Shown here piece by piece: positions 1 through 12,460 of a DNA stretch of 64,000 nucleotides. Position 1 is the stretch's first letter; every line of letters starts with the position of its first letter. The stretch spans positions 46,989,454 through 47,053,453 of the forward strand of contig OZ022502.1 of assembly GCA_963989385.1 (NCBI GenBank), given 5' to 3'. Under the pieces are notes generated by a model. The model was not told the DNA's origin. It did no database searches and saw only the letters and a program-made list of their open reading frames with translations. The position numbers and the translations under genes were made by a program. This stretch comes from Ctena decussata. Taxonomy: Eukaryota > Mollusca > Bivalvia > Lucinida > Lucinidae.

Positions 1-470
1 TTTTATGTTAAATATATCTGTGAAGTTTCATTCACATATTCCACAAAGAAGAGGAACTACAGGTCATAAACTATTTTTCAGATCTATCAAGGGCAGATAC
101 CTTATGCACCGGAAAGGTAAGAGTGACAGACTTGTGTCACAACGTGTTACCTTTCGTGTGAAACATATCTGTGAAGATTCATTTAGATATTCTGTTTATC
201 AAATGAACTACAGGTAAAACTATCAATGGGGGATAACGCAGGAAATGGAAAGGTAAGAGTGCTGATCATTAGTCACAATATGTAACATTTAATGTAAAAC
301 GCATCTGTGACGTTTCATTCAGATATTTCATATAGTAAAGGAACGGTAGGTAAAAAAAAATCAGATCTATCAGTGACAGATAACTCAAGTACTGGAAAGG
401 TAAGATTGACAGTCCTTAGTCAGAATATGTAATCTTTTATCTTATAAACGTCTGAGAAATTTCATTCATA
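1..470. repeat. Degenerate tandem repeat, about 140-150 bp period
   Basis: A motif like ATCTGTGAAGTTTCATTC recurs near 14, 165, 301 and 450, and GGAAAGGTAAGA recurs near 110, 248 and 397, giving three full units and a partial one. The copies are diverged and the array may continue beyond base 1. No coding frame is convincing. Confidence 0.75.
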
Positions 471-2170
471 TATCATAAAAGCAGGGAATAAAAGGCCAGA
501 AACCATATTTTTCAATACAAAAAAGGGCAGTAAGCCTGTTGACAACGGACGGATTTTGTTTATTAACAATCCTATACCACTCATCCCCGATAACAATATG
601 TATGCAAAATTTGAAGAAATTCCGTGGATAAATAGTCAAGTTATCGATCGGAAATGGTGCGCACGGACGGACGACCAACACCGGAGGGTATATCATGATA
701 CCCCGCCACTTTTGTGTTGCGGGGTATAATAAATTTATATGGAATGTTCTTTGTCTCATACATAATATCAATTTTTATCGTTACATTTTCACAGCTACCA
801 TATGTTGCATTAAAACTGATAAGAGCTTCATAACCAGGTAACGTTGATTACAATTCATCACTTAAGTAAAAAACATCAAATTTGCTAACCTGTGCTGTCG
901 ATGGAGACGGTACTGTGCAAGTGGGCTATTGGCCGATGATTCTATCTTAAGCAGAGCAAAACCGGTTTTAAAGGCCGTTGAACTAGCTGATGCTGCTGTC
1001 GTCTGCCTCAGCAGAGAGCCACTTTGCTTGTAGGGTTACTGTTTGGCTCGGTCGACAGGTATGTAACGTATCTTTAATGTTCGACTGATTTTACAAGTAA
1101 AGTGCCTACCCATATTGTTATAGTCAATGTTTTTTTTCATGATGACATGAGCAATAACTGTCTACTTTGGTCATGATATAATTACATTGCAAGCTACAGC
1201 ATCTAGTGTTACCTTTTATTTTTTTATTTGTGGGGGAGGAGGTGGAGGGTCGGGGTGGAAATCTGAAGAAATAATTGCATTCTTCCATCTTTAACTTATA
1301 TTGCCGCTCCTAACTGCTACCTAACTAATTCAAAATATGTCAAGCAGTTCTTTCTAAGATGGGCATGAATCTTACATGAGTGATAGCATATGCTCATTAA
1401 GACCTCAAGAGTAAATTTCATTCCATCACGTCAGTCTGATGCTCACAGTTTATTCGTATTTGTAGTAACAGTTGTATACGTTACATGCCTAGTGTGACTG
1501 GTGGCTGAGTTTTTGAGACTTTTGCCTTAAGAATGGGAATATTGAAAAAGACATATTTATGACCTTAATTGTTGTGTTCATATCATTTTGTTCATATCAT
1601 TTCTTACAAATGGCTGCTGTAATAGTGCAGTGTTATCCCGCACATCACTTTGGCCAGTTTCTAGGTAAAACATAGAAATAAAAAAAAAATGGCATCGACC
1701 ATTTTAGCTTCCACAAGACTGCTCTACACGAATATGATTAAGAAAAAAAAAACACATTCAGGCCCATAGGAACCCATTTTACTAGATATGCCCCTGGACT
1801 GTTTTCTAAGTGCGTTGTTCACAGTGGATTAAGCAATACTTTATCTCTTCTTTGAAGGTGCTTGCTAAACATTCACAAATATTATGTCCAACACACGTAA
1901 AATAGTGTAACAGAAGCGTTTTATTTTAAAAAATCAAGCCATAGTGCATTGTTTTTCATAATTTCGTAGTCGGTTTGTGTAAAATGCATTTGTTTGACTT
2001 TGACCACTATGTGACCTCGAATTAAAAATTCACGCTTGGCATCCACCCAGGTGACGCTTATCACAGTCCAAGGAACATATTTAGCATGGATACCGAGCAT
2101 TAACAAAAATTGCCATCAAAGGTTGTCTTACAAATTATAGCAGGCAGACCAATGCCTTTTCTCTCTCATT
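471..2170. other. Non-coding stretch, no gene seen
   Basis: AT-rich sequence with scattered A and T runs. Six-frame translation gives only short frames without recognisable domains. A donor-like GACAG/GTATGT occurs near 1055, but no coding frame supports an exon. It lies downstream of the serine protease exon, so it may be intronic to that gene. Confidence 0.5.
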
Positions 2171-2399
2171 GTAAAAGTAAAAAGTATGCAAAGACCAGGA
2201 ACTGAAACAATCCAAATCCAAATCCAGCCCAAAAATGATTGCAAACAACCCCTGAGGATTGGAAGAATAAGAGCAATTAAATGGATGTGCGGGGAGACTT
2301 TTTGGGGCCGCCACACAGCACAACCACAAGAACTCTGATAATAAAAGTAAAAAGTATGCAAAGACCAGGAACTGAAACAATCAAAATCCAAATCCAGCC
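2171..2399. repeat. 59-bp direct repeat pair
   Basis: Bases 2171-2229 and 2341-2399 are nearly identical; both contain AAAAGTATGCAAAGACCAGG and end in CAAATCCAGCCC. About 110 bp separates them. The short frames here merely translate the duplication. Confidence 0.85.
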
Positions 2400-3549
2400 C
2401 TTGCTGTCTGTGCCCATTTGTTAAGACAGTCTAGTCACTGACGCAGACACGGAAGTACAGCCATTGGTTACCCACAATGCAGCTTGACCTTTATTCTGCG
2501 ATCGAAGTTGAGAGTTTTGAGAGTTTGAGAGTTTTTATTGATTGACCAAACCCCTAACCGGGGTACAAGTCAAAAACATACAAACAAAATAAACATGAAA
2601 CCAACATGAGGAAAGTTTCAAATAGACACAATTAAATGAGTGCGCATATGAGAGTTTCTATGACTAGGAGTCCACACGACTAGCTTTAAACTTTCACTTT
2701 TAAGTCCATCCATTTACACCGACACACTAAATTCCTCCATGATTCCAGGCTCCCAGACGGGTAATTACTGTAACAGACATTGTAGGTCCAGATCAAGCTG
2801 CCCACAAAGGGGCAACCTGACCAGGACCTACCCTGCCTGATATTCCATCAGCATCGCAAAATTCTCCATGGGGAAGGGACCCCTTTACTGAAATTTTGGA
2901 ACATTTTGAGCATCTGCAGGTCTGGAACCACAGGAGAAATTCAACTTGAGTCTATGCTTTATAGTTGTCACAACCACAGATAGTTAAATGTTTCTGAAAA
3001 TCTCTTGAAATGTCTTCAGAATTATTTTACTGAATTTAGCCACTTTAAAAATGGTTTGAGTATCCCTGGAGCTCATAATATCATGAAAGACATTAACATT
3101 GGGTCTAGATGTAAGTCCTCGTTGACCTGACCTTATCATGCAACCTTTTTGTCCCATAATATAAAGAGCTTTACTATTCGCATAGACGTCGTTAGCGGTC
3201 ATATGAAATACCGCAGAACTGCATATGGTATCATAAGGTAGAACAATATAGAAATGAATGAATGGCTTGTGTTTTACAGCCCTTTCAACGGTATTCTAAC
3301 CTTGGAGAGCTGATAATGAAAGCGAAAGTGTATGTCGCTCACCACCCGCACCCGTGCTTAAAATCCACCACTGGAGATTTGAGTGTCGGCTTTTGAGATA
3401 TAAGAAATTTTGTTTCAAGTTCTTGTGGTTGTTTCTGATGTATTTCATAGCATCTACTATTAATGGTTGCTAAGTGTAGACCAAGCTTTTTGTGAAAGCT
3501 ACACTTGTAGCAGTCGTAACAACGTGAATAAGTATATGCATGAACTTAC
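2400..3549. other. Non-coding stretch on the 3' side of the protease exon
   Basis: No further protease exon could be found: the reverse strand shows no GDSGGP-like or DIALLKL-like segment. Near 3340-3370 is a short segment (CACCCGCACCCGTGCTTAAA) that recurs on the opposite strand near 50620-50660, so part of this is dispersed repeat. Confidence 0.5.
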
Positions 3550-3706
3550 GTCCAATCAACGCAGTGCGCAGCAGTCACGACCCAAGTTGTACCTACGACA
3601 GAACCACCGCAGAAATGAGAACCACTGCTGGTTTGTAGCGAAACCTGATGAGCAAACTCATGCTTCTCTGCATCTTCTCCGTTGATAATCCTTGAAGACG
3701 GAAGGG
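3550..3706 (-). CDS. Trypsin-like serine protease, exon with activation site and catalytic His
   Basis: This internal exon encodes the start of a chymotrypsin-fold (S1) protease. Read on the minus strand it opens after a TTTACAG acceptor and ends at a GTAAGT donor. It holds 2 nt, 51 codons and 2 nt. The frame contains the zymogen activation site Arg-Ile-Ile-Asn-Gly (Arg codon at 3692-3690), then a Cys-Gly-Gly-Ser segment and a Trp-Val-Val-Thr-Ala-Ala-His-Cys segment. The catalytic His codon is 3566-3564, and the two Cys match the Cys42-Cys58 pair. Its 5' phase joins exactly to the signal-peptide exon at 15936-15975, leaving a short propeptide (LPSSR) before the mature N terminus. Exons for Asp102 and Ser195 are not in the window, so activity and specificity cannot be judged. 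Secretion is inferred from the signal exon. Confidence 0.88.
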
Positions 3707-5399
3707 CTGTAAACACACAATAGATAAGCCGTACATGTAACTACTACATCGCCTGAGTAATGACGATTAAGAAGGGGCTAACCGCAGTTTCCTCTGCCCA
3801 TAGAACGTACGTCTTTGTGACAAACGGCTAGGAGACGTTCTATATACCCTAATATTTACATTTTCAGTGCAAAGCTCTCTGTAAACCCATTTAAGTGATG
3901 CGGTCGCATCTCCAGTTAAATATACACTCAGCGAAGACGTGTGTATAATCAGATGTTTTAAAAATCAATTATGTCAGACAGACACTTGTTTGCGTAAAAT
4001 CATCTTTCATCGAGCTAGTAATAATACGACAGATTACTTTTGCGGCGCCCCTCGGTGGTTCTTTCAATGTATTGTAAATAATACACAGATCCACCGGAAT
4101 AGAAGAAGGTGCGTCGAAATAGGATAAAAGACAACGTATAGTTATCGTCAGATTTCATTTTCTTCCTTAAATAGTTTGTGATCCCAAACAAAGTGCCTTA
4201 AAAAAGAGGCTTTTATTTATTTACTGACATAAATAAATAAAAATATGACTATGAATTTAGATTGTAGCGCACGGTCGACCGAAACGTGCGTCGGAAAAGG
4301 TCAAATGACTGTAGGTACATGTATTTTTCCAATTTTACGCTTGTCGCGCCTCTGGACAGGTGAGTGGCTGAAAAAATCGACTGCTTATTTTGCATCTAGA
4401 CTTATTTTAACATTATCATTGTTTTATTTTATCTGAATAAATAATGTGTTCTTGCAAACGTTTGCGTTAAATTGTGTACTTAATTTCCGAAATTTTGATA
4501 CCAACCTTGCCGAGCTTTTTACGGTAGTTTTACATTTTCATGGTTACGTAGAAAAAAAAACGGGCTGGCGGGCTTTTCAATCCTAATACTGGGAAACTTT
4601 TTTTTTTATTCTGCATTTGAATGAGGATTTTGATCTCGACTCTGTCTTACTTAGGAGAATATGCGTGAAGTTAAAATTGAAGTAAATCATTGACTTAGAT
4701 TTAAATAAGCTGAGGAAGCTGGAATTTCTATCAGAAGTTATCGACGTGAATCGCCCATTTCAGTAATGTTTTCGTAATCAAATTATTATTCAACGTTAGG
4801 GTAAGCTTTGAATTTTATAATGATTTATTAGAATATAAGTTTTGTAATGACTTTGCTTGGTTTGGGAGATAATTTTTATTGATGTGAAATAAGAAACTTT
4901 GGTCTCTGACAAAATCTTCAATGCATAACTAAACAACCCTCTGAACTCATTGTTGTATGAAGAAAACTGTAAAAAAAAAAACAATTTATTTTAAGATTAT
5001 TTTGACCCTTCAAATCTGCACGAAATTGCGTAAAATAGCAATCAAACAATTTATAAGGCATTCAACTTTTTGACAAATATCATTGTGGGGCTCAAAAATA
5101 GTTATTTTGGGAGCCTTATTCAAAAACGGAGGAGTGGGAGTTTTAACATCCTGATTTGGCGGCTTTTCCTATTTCACAAAATAAGCCTATTTCTATACCG
5201 CCATACGACCATCAAAATAGTAAATAATTGTCATAAAATTGATATCAAACAAATTTTTGGTCATTTCCCTTTCGTTCTCTAATGCTTAAGTATAACCTCA
5301 AACCTTCATAACGACAGAGTACATCGTAAAAGAAGTGATGGTTTTCACGGCGGCGTCGCCATTTTGTTTCGAGTGACCAAAATTCTCAATTTACATCGT
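3707..5399. other. Protease intron 1, downstream part
   Basis: AT-rich DNA without a supported exon. It holds a small palindrome of ATTTATTT type near 4215-4240 and short A/T runs. It belongs to the 12.2-kb intron between 3706 and 15936. Confidence 0.5.
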
Positions 5400-5589
5400 T
5401 GGTTTAAACAATATTTTATTCACAGAAATGACATACATATAATACAAAAGTATATAAAGGTACAGGATCTGACAGTAAGCAAAATGCTTATATAAAAGCC
5501 ATCTCCTGAAGCAATCTGAAAATTACAGTATATGTAAATGGCTAGGTACAAAGAATATCAAACCAATATTGCAAACAAGTAAACAAAAG

Positions 5590-5635
5590 TCAGAGAGAGA
5601 GTCAGACAGACAGACAGACAGACAGAGAGAGAGAT
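5590..5635. repeat. (GACA)n / (GA)n microsatellite
   Basis: Tandem CAGA and GA units inside the 3' region of the LINE. Confidence 0.85.
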
Positions 5636-6002
5636 TTAATGTCTGTTAACACTTAACTGTTTGCTATTGTACAAAACATAGGCAGAAAAAGAAATAAAAG
5701 CTGTGCAAAACATTTTCTTGTAATAAAAAAATGTAATACAGTTAAGTAACTATAAACAAGCTAAAATAGCTAATTATAGAAAAGAATGAAGAGGCAAAGA
5801 ATAAAGCATTTGACCGATTATTACTTAAGTTGCACTCCCACGGCAGAAGATTAAGTGACACCCTGAATTTAGAACTACACTAGTAAATAAATGTTCAATA
5901 TACTGAGCTGGAGCCAAAGAGACATAAACTATGGAATAAATCTTCCTGACTTAATGATATAATCTTGTACCTTTAAGAAAAGAGTTTCATTTTCATGGTC
6001 TG

Positions 6003-6206
6003 TCATACTATCCTTTCCAAACAAAAAACGTGGGAATTATATCTTTGAATATCGCTTGGTAAATATCTGTTTGTGGCAGCTGTATACTTAGGACAGCAGA
6101 AGAAGAAATGATGTGGACTTTCCAAACCTCCACATTGACATGAAGGATCTGGAACAATATTTTTCCTATAAAGGTGAGAGTTAACTGAGCTACATTCCAT
6201 CCTCAT
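6003..6206 (-). pseudogene. LINE C-terminal Cys/His segment
   Basis: This frame contains C-x-C-G-G-x-E-S-x-H-H followed by C-C-P-x-Y, the zinc-knuckle-like tail found after the reverse transcriptase in jockey/CR1-type ORF2 proteins. It is in frame with the reverse transcriptase upstream, separated only by a TGA at 6347-6345 and a TAA near 6216. Confidence 0.8.
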
Positions 6207-6344
6207 TGTTCCTTAGAGTATTTGGCCAATCCGCGTACCAGCATTATAGTATCTTGGAGGTGTCTTTATATCTCGATTTAAACGATATTTGAAAGAAGCG
6301 AGAGACGTGGCTAGTTTAGTATCCTCAGGGAGAGTGTTCCAAGC

Positions 6345-7496
6345 TCAAATAGTGGAGGGAAAGAAAGAGTTGTAGAATAAGTTCGTATTAGCATGTAGAG
6401 TTTGGATATTATATGAGTTTCTCAGATTGTATGTTGTAGTTTCTTGCACCAAAGGAGGTAGATAGTCAGTAAGATAGTTAGGAGTTAGACCATTCAAAAT
6501 CTTATAAAAGATAACAAGTTTATGCTTATTCCGGCGACTTTGGAGCGAATCCCAACCAATATCTGAGTAAAGTTTATTTATACTGCACAATTTAGTTGCT
6601 CCTGTAATAATCCTAGCTGCTTCTACGTGCACTGCATCTAGTTGTTTCTTTGTTTCTGTTGAGCAATTGTCCCAAACTGAGTCGGAGTATTCAAGAACAG
6701 GTCGAATAAAAGATATGTACATGCGTTCTAGGGACGTGCGGCTTATTCTAAACTTTAAGCTTCTCATGAGATTCAATCTTGACCATGCTTTATTAGTTAT
6801 ATTTTCGATATGTTGAGACCATGTACAAGATTTGGAGAATATAATACCTAAATGTTTGCGAGTGTCTGTTTCTGTCAGTTGCACGTTATTCATGAATAAT
6901 GGTGGATGTTGAGGTGGATTTACTTTCCTTGAGATTGTCAAAGAAACTTTTTTACTTGCGTTAAAAGAAACCAGCCAATTATCAGCCCAGTTGCTGATTG
7001 TACGTTGGTCAGAGTTTAAGAAATTTGCAGCTATGGGTGGAGTATCTACTATTATATACAAGCTGGTGTCATCTGCGAATAGTCGAATGGGGCATCCAAT
7101 GTCGCTTACAATATCATTTATATATAGGAGAAACAGGAGGGGTCCAATATTTGACCCCTGAGGAACTCCTGCCTGAACGGAAGTCCAGTCAGAGGCCTGT
7201 CCATTGTAAACGACGCGTTTTTTACGACCCGAGAGATAACTCGAGAACCACCTTAAAATTTTATCCGAGCAACCAATGTCTGATAACTTATGTAGTAGAC
7301 CCCTATGCCAGACTCTGTCCAAGGCCTTGCTGATGTCACAGAATACTGTCCTTACTTCTTTGCCCTTGTCTACGGATTCGCAGAATGTGTGGTTAGTATG
7401 AATCAATTGGTATTGTACAAAGCCTGACTGGAATGGTGTAAGAATTTGATTGGTAATAACAAAATTATATAAATATTTGTGGACACAGCGTTCCAT
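6345..7496 (-). pseudogene. LINE reverse transcriptase, main open segment
   Basis: A 383-codon open segment covers most of the reverse transcriptase. Visible motifs are CDISKALDRVWH (palm block A, near residues 53-64), VPQGS (111-115), and FADD (140-143, the catalytic Asp pair), followed by the KHLGI block and the thumb. Catalytic Asp residues appear intact. The N-terminal part lies just upstream in the same frame (7506-7829), broken by a single TGA at 7508-7506. In an intact element it would copy the element RNA into DNA at a nicked target. Confidence 0.92.
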
Positions 7497-7505
7497 GGTT
7501 TTCCC

Positions 7506-7829
7506 TCATATGCTTAATAGGGTGATCGACCTGTAATTAGAGGGTGAAGATTTGTCGTCCTTTTTATGAAGTGGACACACATTGCCAAGCTTCCACTGAT
7601 TTGGAAAGTAACCTTGGTCTAAAGAACGATTAAATATAATTGATAAAGGTCTAGCTAAGACAATAGAGGCTTCTTTTAGGGGGCGAGGACTTACTAAATC
7701 TGGACCACATGCCTTGTTAATGTTAAGGTTACGAAGGACATCATTGATATCTTGACTTAAAATTTCAATGGAGTCTAGAATGCGCTGGGCGGGTAAAAGC
7801 TGCGGTAAGGGTCTGTAGTCGTCAGTCAC
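7506..7829 (-). pseudogene. LINE reverse transcriptase, N-terminal segment
   Basis: It encodes the fingers region, with the GNVCPLHKKDD and NYRSITLLSI blocks that precede the palm in non-LTR reverse transcriptases. The next nine bases after its TGA (7505-7497) continue in frame to 7496, so the break is one nonsense codon, not a deletion. Confidence 0.85.
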
Positions 7830-8068
7830 GAGCGCCTATGTAGCAAAGTAATTATTCAACGTGTTCGCCTTTTGGCTATCATTCTCGGCGTATTCGTTGT
7901 TCAGTACTAAAGTAGGTATATTACTAGAAGATTTTGAAAGGAGTAATTGCTTTGATGTCTTCCAGAAAAGTTTCATATTTGAAGTTTCAGTTGACAGTAA
8001 AACATTCAGCTTATCAAAGTAGTCTTGATAGCTGATACAACTTTATTGCGGATATTTTTATGCTTCTC

Positions 8069-8960
8069 CTAGTATGAGATTTCAGGAGTTTGCTTATATT
8101 TTCTAACGTTTCGTTTACGTTTTCGAATTAAGTTTCTTATATTAGATGTTATCCAGGGGTGAACAGTAGGTCTAATTGTAACGTTTTTATTTGGTATAGT
8201 TTGTTTAGCTGCTAATAGCATGGTTTCTGTTATTTGTTGGACATTCTTATCAATATCATTTGTTGACTCTTTCTTTTCTACAAGGTTATTTTCACAAAGA
8301 AGTGTTCTGTATCTGTCAAAATCGGCAATTTTATAATTCCACATGAGCCGTTGAAATGTTTTGGTTGCAGGACGTAGAAATTTTAACATTACAATGATGG
8401 GGAGGTGGTTTCTAGTTTGATCTGGTATAAAAGAATCAATCGCTCCACTTGACAAAATATTAGATATGTTACGTACCAGAATCAAGTCGATTAGGGAGGA
8501 TGAGTTTGCCGTGAAATGAGTAGATTCAGTTATCAATTGTTTAAGGTTAAAGTCCTGTAAAAGTTCTGTCATATTGTTACTATTATTTGCAGACAAGTTA
8601 CAATTAAAATCTCCTAATATAATGATATCAAGTATATTACTGTTATACGCCCGGTCAATACTTTCATTTATAAGCTCGAAATAACGCGTATTGCTATTTG
8701 GTGGCCTATAGAAACCACCTATAAGAACCTTTTTCGATTTCACCCGAATTTCAACCCATACGGCCTCAAGACCTTGTATTTCAAGGTCAAAGCGACGTCT
8801 GCACAGAAAAGAGTCCCGAACATAGATTATTACGCCTCCACCTAGACGATCGCATCTTTCTGTTCTGAAAGGTGGCAAGAAATCCCAGGATTCACTTCTA
8901 CATCCCCACTTTTTTAAAACAGGAGAAGAAATATTAACCAAGAAGTTAAGACAGGTGCAA
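8069..8960 (-). pseudogene. LINE apurinic-type endonuclease, broken
   Basis: The frame shows GGGVIIYV, GGFYRPPNS, LGDFNCN (residues 121-127 of the open segment, with a catalytic Asp/Asn pair), LIDLILV and a terminal NHLPI block. In the last block the Asp usual before His is Asn. The start of the domain is missing. A TAG at 8071-8069 ends the frame; homologous sequence continues, then shifts frame near 8020 before the reverse transcriptase. These breaks make it inactive. Confidence 0.85.
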
Positions 8961-9650
8961 TAAGCAACCTTTAGCAATTTATACTAAATGACCGGTTTTT
9001 GAACGGAGAACATTTTATTCTACAAAATGGTAGTTTTATACTTTTGTACATTTCATTACTGCGTTGCAAAGCTAGTAAAATGCTAAAGCAGACACTACTA
9101 TCCATGGGATGAAATGATGCTAAAATAATGGTAATGACACATAAGTGGAAATTGTAACGCGTTATTCTTTTCCTGGCTCCTAGCCCTAAGGAAGCAGACA
9201 CTCCAGAAAAGCCACCAAGACCGTCTGACTTAAAATTACAAACCATTATATACTACACAATGAAAAGTGTAAGAAAATTAAGACAAGTGTTGGTGACCAG
9301 TCTGGAGTATCATAGCAGATATTATTACTTCGAACCAGAAAAGTCTGGAATGCCAGTCGTGAGAGTGAAAGGTAGGCAAAACGGTCAAGTGAGCAGGAAA
9401 CAAGATGTCTAAGAGGAACACAAAGACAGGAAATACAAACTAACATAGTTAGAAAGGGAGAAAATAACACTTGGTGATACTTAGCTTCCAGGATTGCTGA
9501 CATGAATATAAACATTCATAGATGGATTAACAAAGCAAAGCTAATATTATTGCTATTCTTCTCTGGTACTGCAGAAGTTGAAAAATGAGATTCTCAAAAG
9601 CAATTTAGCAAAGACAACAGCAATAATAACAACGGCAGCATTAATCACGC
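8961..9650. other. Intronic stretch between the LINE and a fold-back element
   Basis: No domain or repeat was recognised. Minus-strand frames at 8971-9246 and 9246-9515 lack homologous features and are probably chance. Confidence 0.45.
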
Positions 9651-10959
9651 CTACCAATCTCTCTCATGCGAAACCGCGGTTCAGAACGTCAATCCATTAG
9701 AGGAGTTTCCGGTTTTGCAGTAGGGGGGCCAAAAAGGTAAACAAATTTGACATCGGTACAAGGTTTGAGTTATTTATTATCTCTGAACACTATTTGTGCA
9801 AACTATAAGAAATTAAATGCTATTTTGTCACATATAGGTTGCTTCTTCCACATATTAAAGGGTTAGGCATATGGTCTTGCATTTTTTCAGATATTCATTT
9901 AGTACAGCAAAGCATGCGTTCAAGGTCAATCTCGGCGATATATACATGTAGGGAAAAGTCACATTCTGTTGTTTGATTTTGAGTCTCTGACCTTGTCAGT
10001 CGTAAAGAAGTGAACAGAACTACTGTACGCGAAAATCCAAACTTTGAAAGTAAGCTTTCCGTGTTGGACAGTTTAGCTTATAGAAACTATACGCAGAAAC
10101 TTGGCATCGTCAGCCCGGTTCCGCATGAGATGATAGAAAATATAAGGAATTTTTATGAGAAACAAAAACAGTATCTGGACAATAATTTAATCAAAACTAA
10201 CATGATCTCTGTGATAAAATCATTATTTTATACATTGTAGATGACTACTTTTAGGCTGTTTTTATTCCCCGTTTGTCTTTTTAGGCCTTTTGTGCACACC
10301 CTCTTGCAAACCCTCTTGCATGCCTCAAAAACAGACAAATGGGGATTAGAACAGCCACACGGTCATCTGCAATGTATAAAATAATGATATATCACAGAGT
10401 TCATGTTAGTTTTGATCCAATTACTGTTCAACAGCTGTTTTTGTGTTTGATAAAAATTCCTTATATTTTCTAATATCTCATGCGGAACCGGGCTGACGAC
10501 GCCATGTTTTTGCATATATTTTCTAAAAACTAAAGTGTTCGACGCAAAACGCTTACTTTAAACGTTTGGATTCGCGCATACAGTAGTTCTATTCACTTCT
10601 TTGCGATTGACAAGGTCAGAGACTCAAAATCAAGTAAGAGATTGAGACTTTTCTCTACATGTATTTATCGCCGAGATTGATCTTGAACACATGCTCCACC
10701 GTACTAAATGCATATCTGGAAAAATGCAAGACCATGTGCCTAATCCTTTCATGTGCCGAAGAAACAATCTATATGTGACAAAATAGCATTCTTATATTTT
10801 GCATAAATAGTTTTCAGAGAAAATAAATACTTCAAACCTTGTGCCGATGTCAAATTTGTTTACGATTTTGGCTCCCCTACTGCAAAACCGGAAACGCCTC
10901 TCATAATTTGGCGTTCTGAACCACGGTTTCGCATGAGAGCGATTGGTAGGCGTGATTAA
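9651..10959. mobile_element. Fold-back element with about 620-bp inverted arms
   Basis: The segment starts TTAATCACGCCTACCAATC and ends with the reverse complement. The inverted match runs through almost the whole length: left arm about 9651-10284, right arm about 10321-10959, around a roughly 36-bp centre with a repeated CCCTCTTGCA. Arms are diverged by point changes and small indels. Outer TTAA could be a target duplication or part of the terminus. A 76-codon frame (10010-10240) lies in the left arm but has no recognised domain. It sits in protease intron 1. Confidence 0.85.
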
Positions 10960-12460
10960 TGGTAATTATCATCGTCAAAATTCCCTTCAAACAATTATTC
11001 TCCGCTAGAAAATGACATTCGGTAAACCTCGCCTGATTCCGTTCATCAACGGAATCATGCGAGCCCCGCCGATGACAGATCCTGACATAGTAAGTCGCAT
11101 GATGAAAAAGGTATCCAATGGAATGTGCGATGACGGACTACACAGACCAATCTGCGCTTTCGCACAGACCAATCGTTGCCATTTACATCGTTAAAAATGA
11201 ACTCCAAAACCAAGCAAAATCACTGAAATTTTATATGCAAAAATCAAAATGGGACACTCATCCGAAAATGTAACGTGTGAAGCTTACGGACAGGTGTCAG
11301 TAAGCTTCACAACGTTGAAAAACTTACGAGGGTGTGAAGCTTACACTTTCTCAGGCATCGTGTCATGTAAAGATTTGTTAGTTTGTCGTTGTGCGCATAA
11401 TTTTGTGTATACACATTTGTTAGCAATTTTGCACTAAAATGTCACGATTTAGCCGTTAGAAAACGCGACATTTTTATTGGACGTCCACACATAACGTTAC
11501 GAAGTAATTTGCATATTTAATCCACTAGTTGATTACTGTTTTTGATGCATGGCTTTATCACACTCTCACATGCAACGTCATATGATAAACAATATTTTAT
11601 TTGTATAATAAACATATGACAATAACAACAGCGAAACATGGTTATACAAACTGGGATTCAGAAGAAAGTCGTGAGACTTTTGTAAATCTGTATCCCAAAC
11701 GTCTTGAACGTTTTTGACTCACAATCCAAAAGTCCCTAGTTCGAGCTCGGCTCAGGCTGTGGCTCTCTACAAGGATTTAGCCTGTAGGCACCAAGCAAGG
11801 ATACAATTCTGTGTGAAAGTAATACTCTGATTAAAGATTTATACCCACAATATCTCTATTGAATTTTAAATTTCTCACAAAACATTATATTCTGGGCATG
11901 ATAATGATTGCTATTAAAAGTACATTTATCTGCCAAATTTATGATTTGTGATTGTCACTGAAAATAGGAGAATTTAAGGAAATACACAAAAAGAGCGGCA
12001 ATAGCGGGTCACCATTCCCGCCAAAACTGAAGACTTGATACGCCCAGCAATCATAGGTAATCAGGTTAAAGTTATATCATGAATAATTTTAAGCCCTTTC
12101 TTTACTCAACTGTAGACAGTTATTGGCTGAAAACAACTCACGTGCACAGATTAGAGGTTAATGCTATTGTTAAGTTATTTACTCCACCAATCATAAAATT
12201 CAAAACATGCTTGCAGAAACGCCTGTGGGAGTCAATCAAGTTATGACGACAAAATATTCGTGAATATTCAAGAACGGTACGCATTGATATATCGTCTCTG
12301 CCTCCGTAACAAAGATGTTTTAGCTGAAGATTTTTTAACACATCTTAATTATGTTGCATACAACTAACCAGCTTCATAATTTTGTGATTATTTCGTAATG
12401 AAATACGAGGGAGTATACCTTTAATGATCAAGAGGAAATCTGCAAAATTTTCAACATTTT
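10960..12460. other. Protease intron 1, no gene seen
   Basis: It contains an imperfect hairpin at 11028-11063 (CTCGCCTGATTCCGTT against its reverse complement) and a copied GTGTGAAGCTTACA motif near 11275-11345. At 11735-11760 there is a B-box-like TAGTTCGAGCTC, possibly a SINE relic. No exon was found. Confidence 0.45.

Larger units (their letters stand above)
5400..8960 (-). mobile_element. Degraded non-LTR retrotransposon (jockey/CR1-like LINE), 5'-truncated
   Basis: On the minus strand this element carries, in order, an apurinic-type endonuclease, a reverse transcriptase and a C-terminal Cys/His segment. The 5' edge is uncertain (about 8900-8980); the start of the endonuclease is missing, as expected for 5' truncation. 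On the minus strand the 3' side runs to an AATAAAATATTG near 5405-5425, which I take as the end. Several in-frame stops and one frameshift make it inactive. It lies in intron 1 of the protease gene in the same orientation. The exact clade cannot be fixed by eye. Confidence 0.88.

Noticed and set aside
6998..7333. 111-codon plus-strand frame
   Set aside because: Antisense shadow of the LINE reverse transcriptase.
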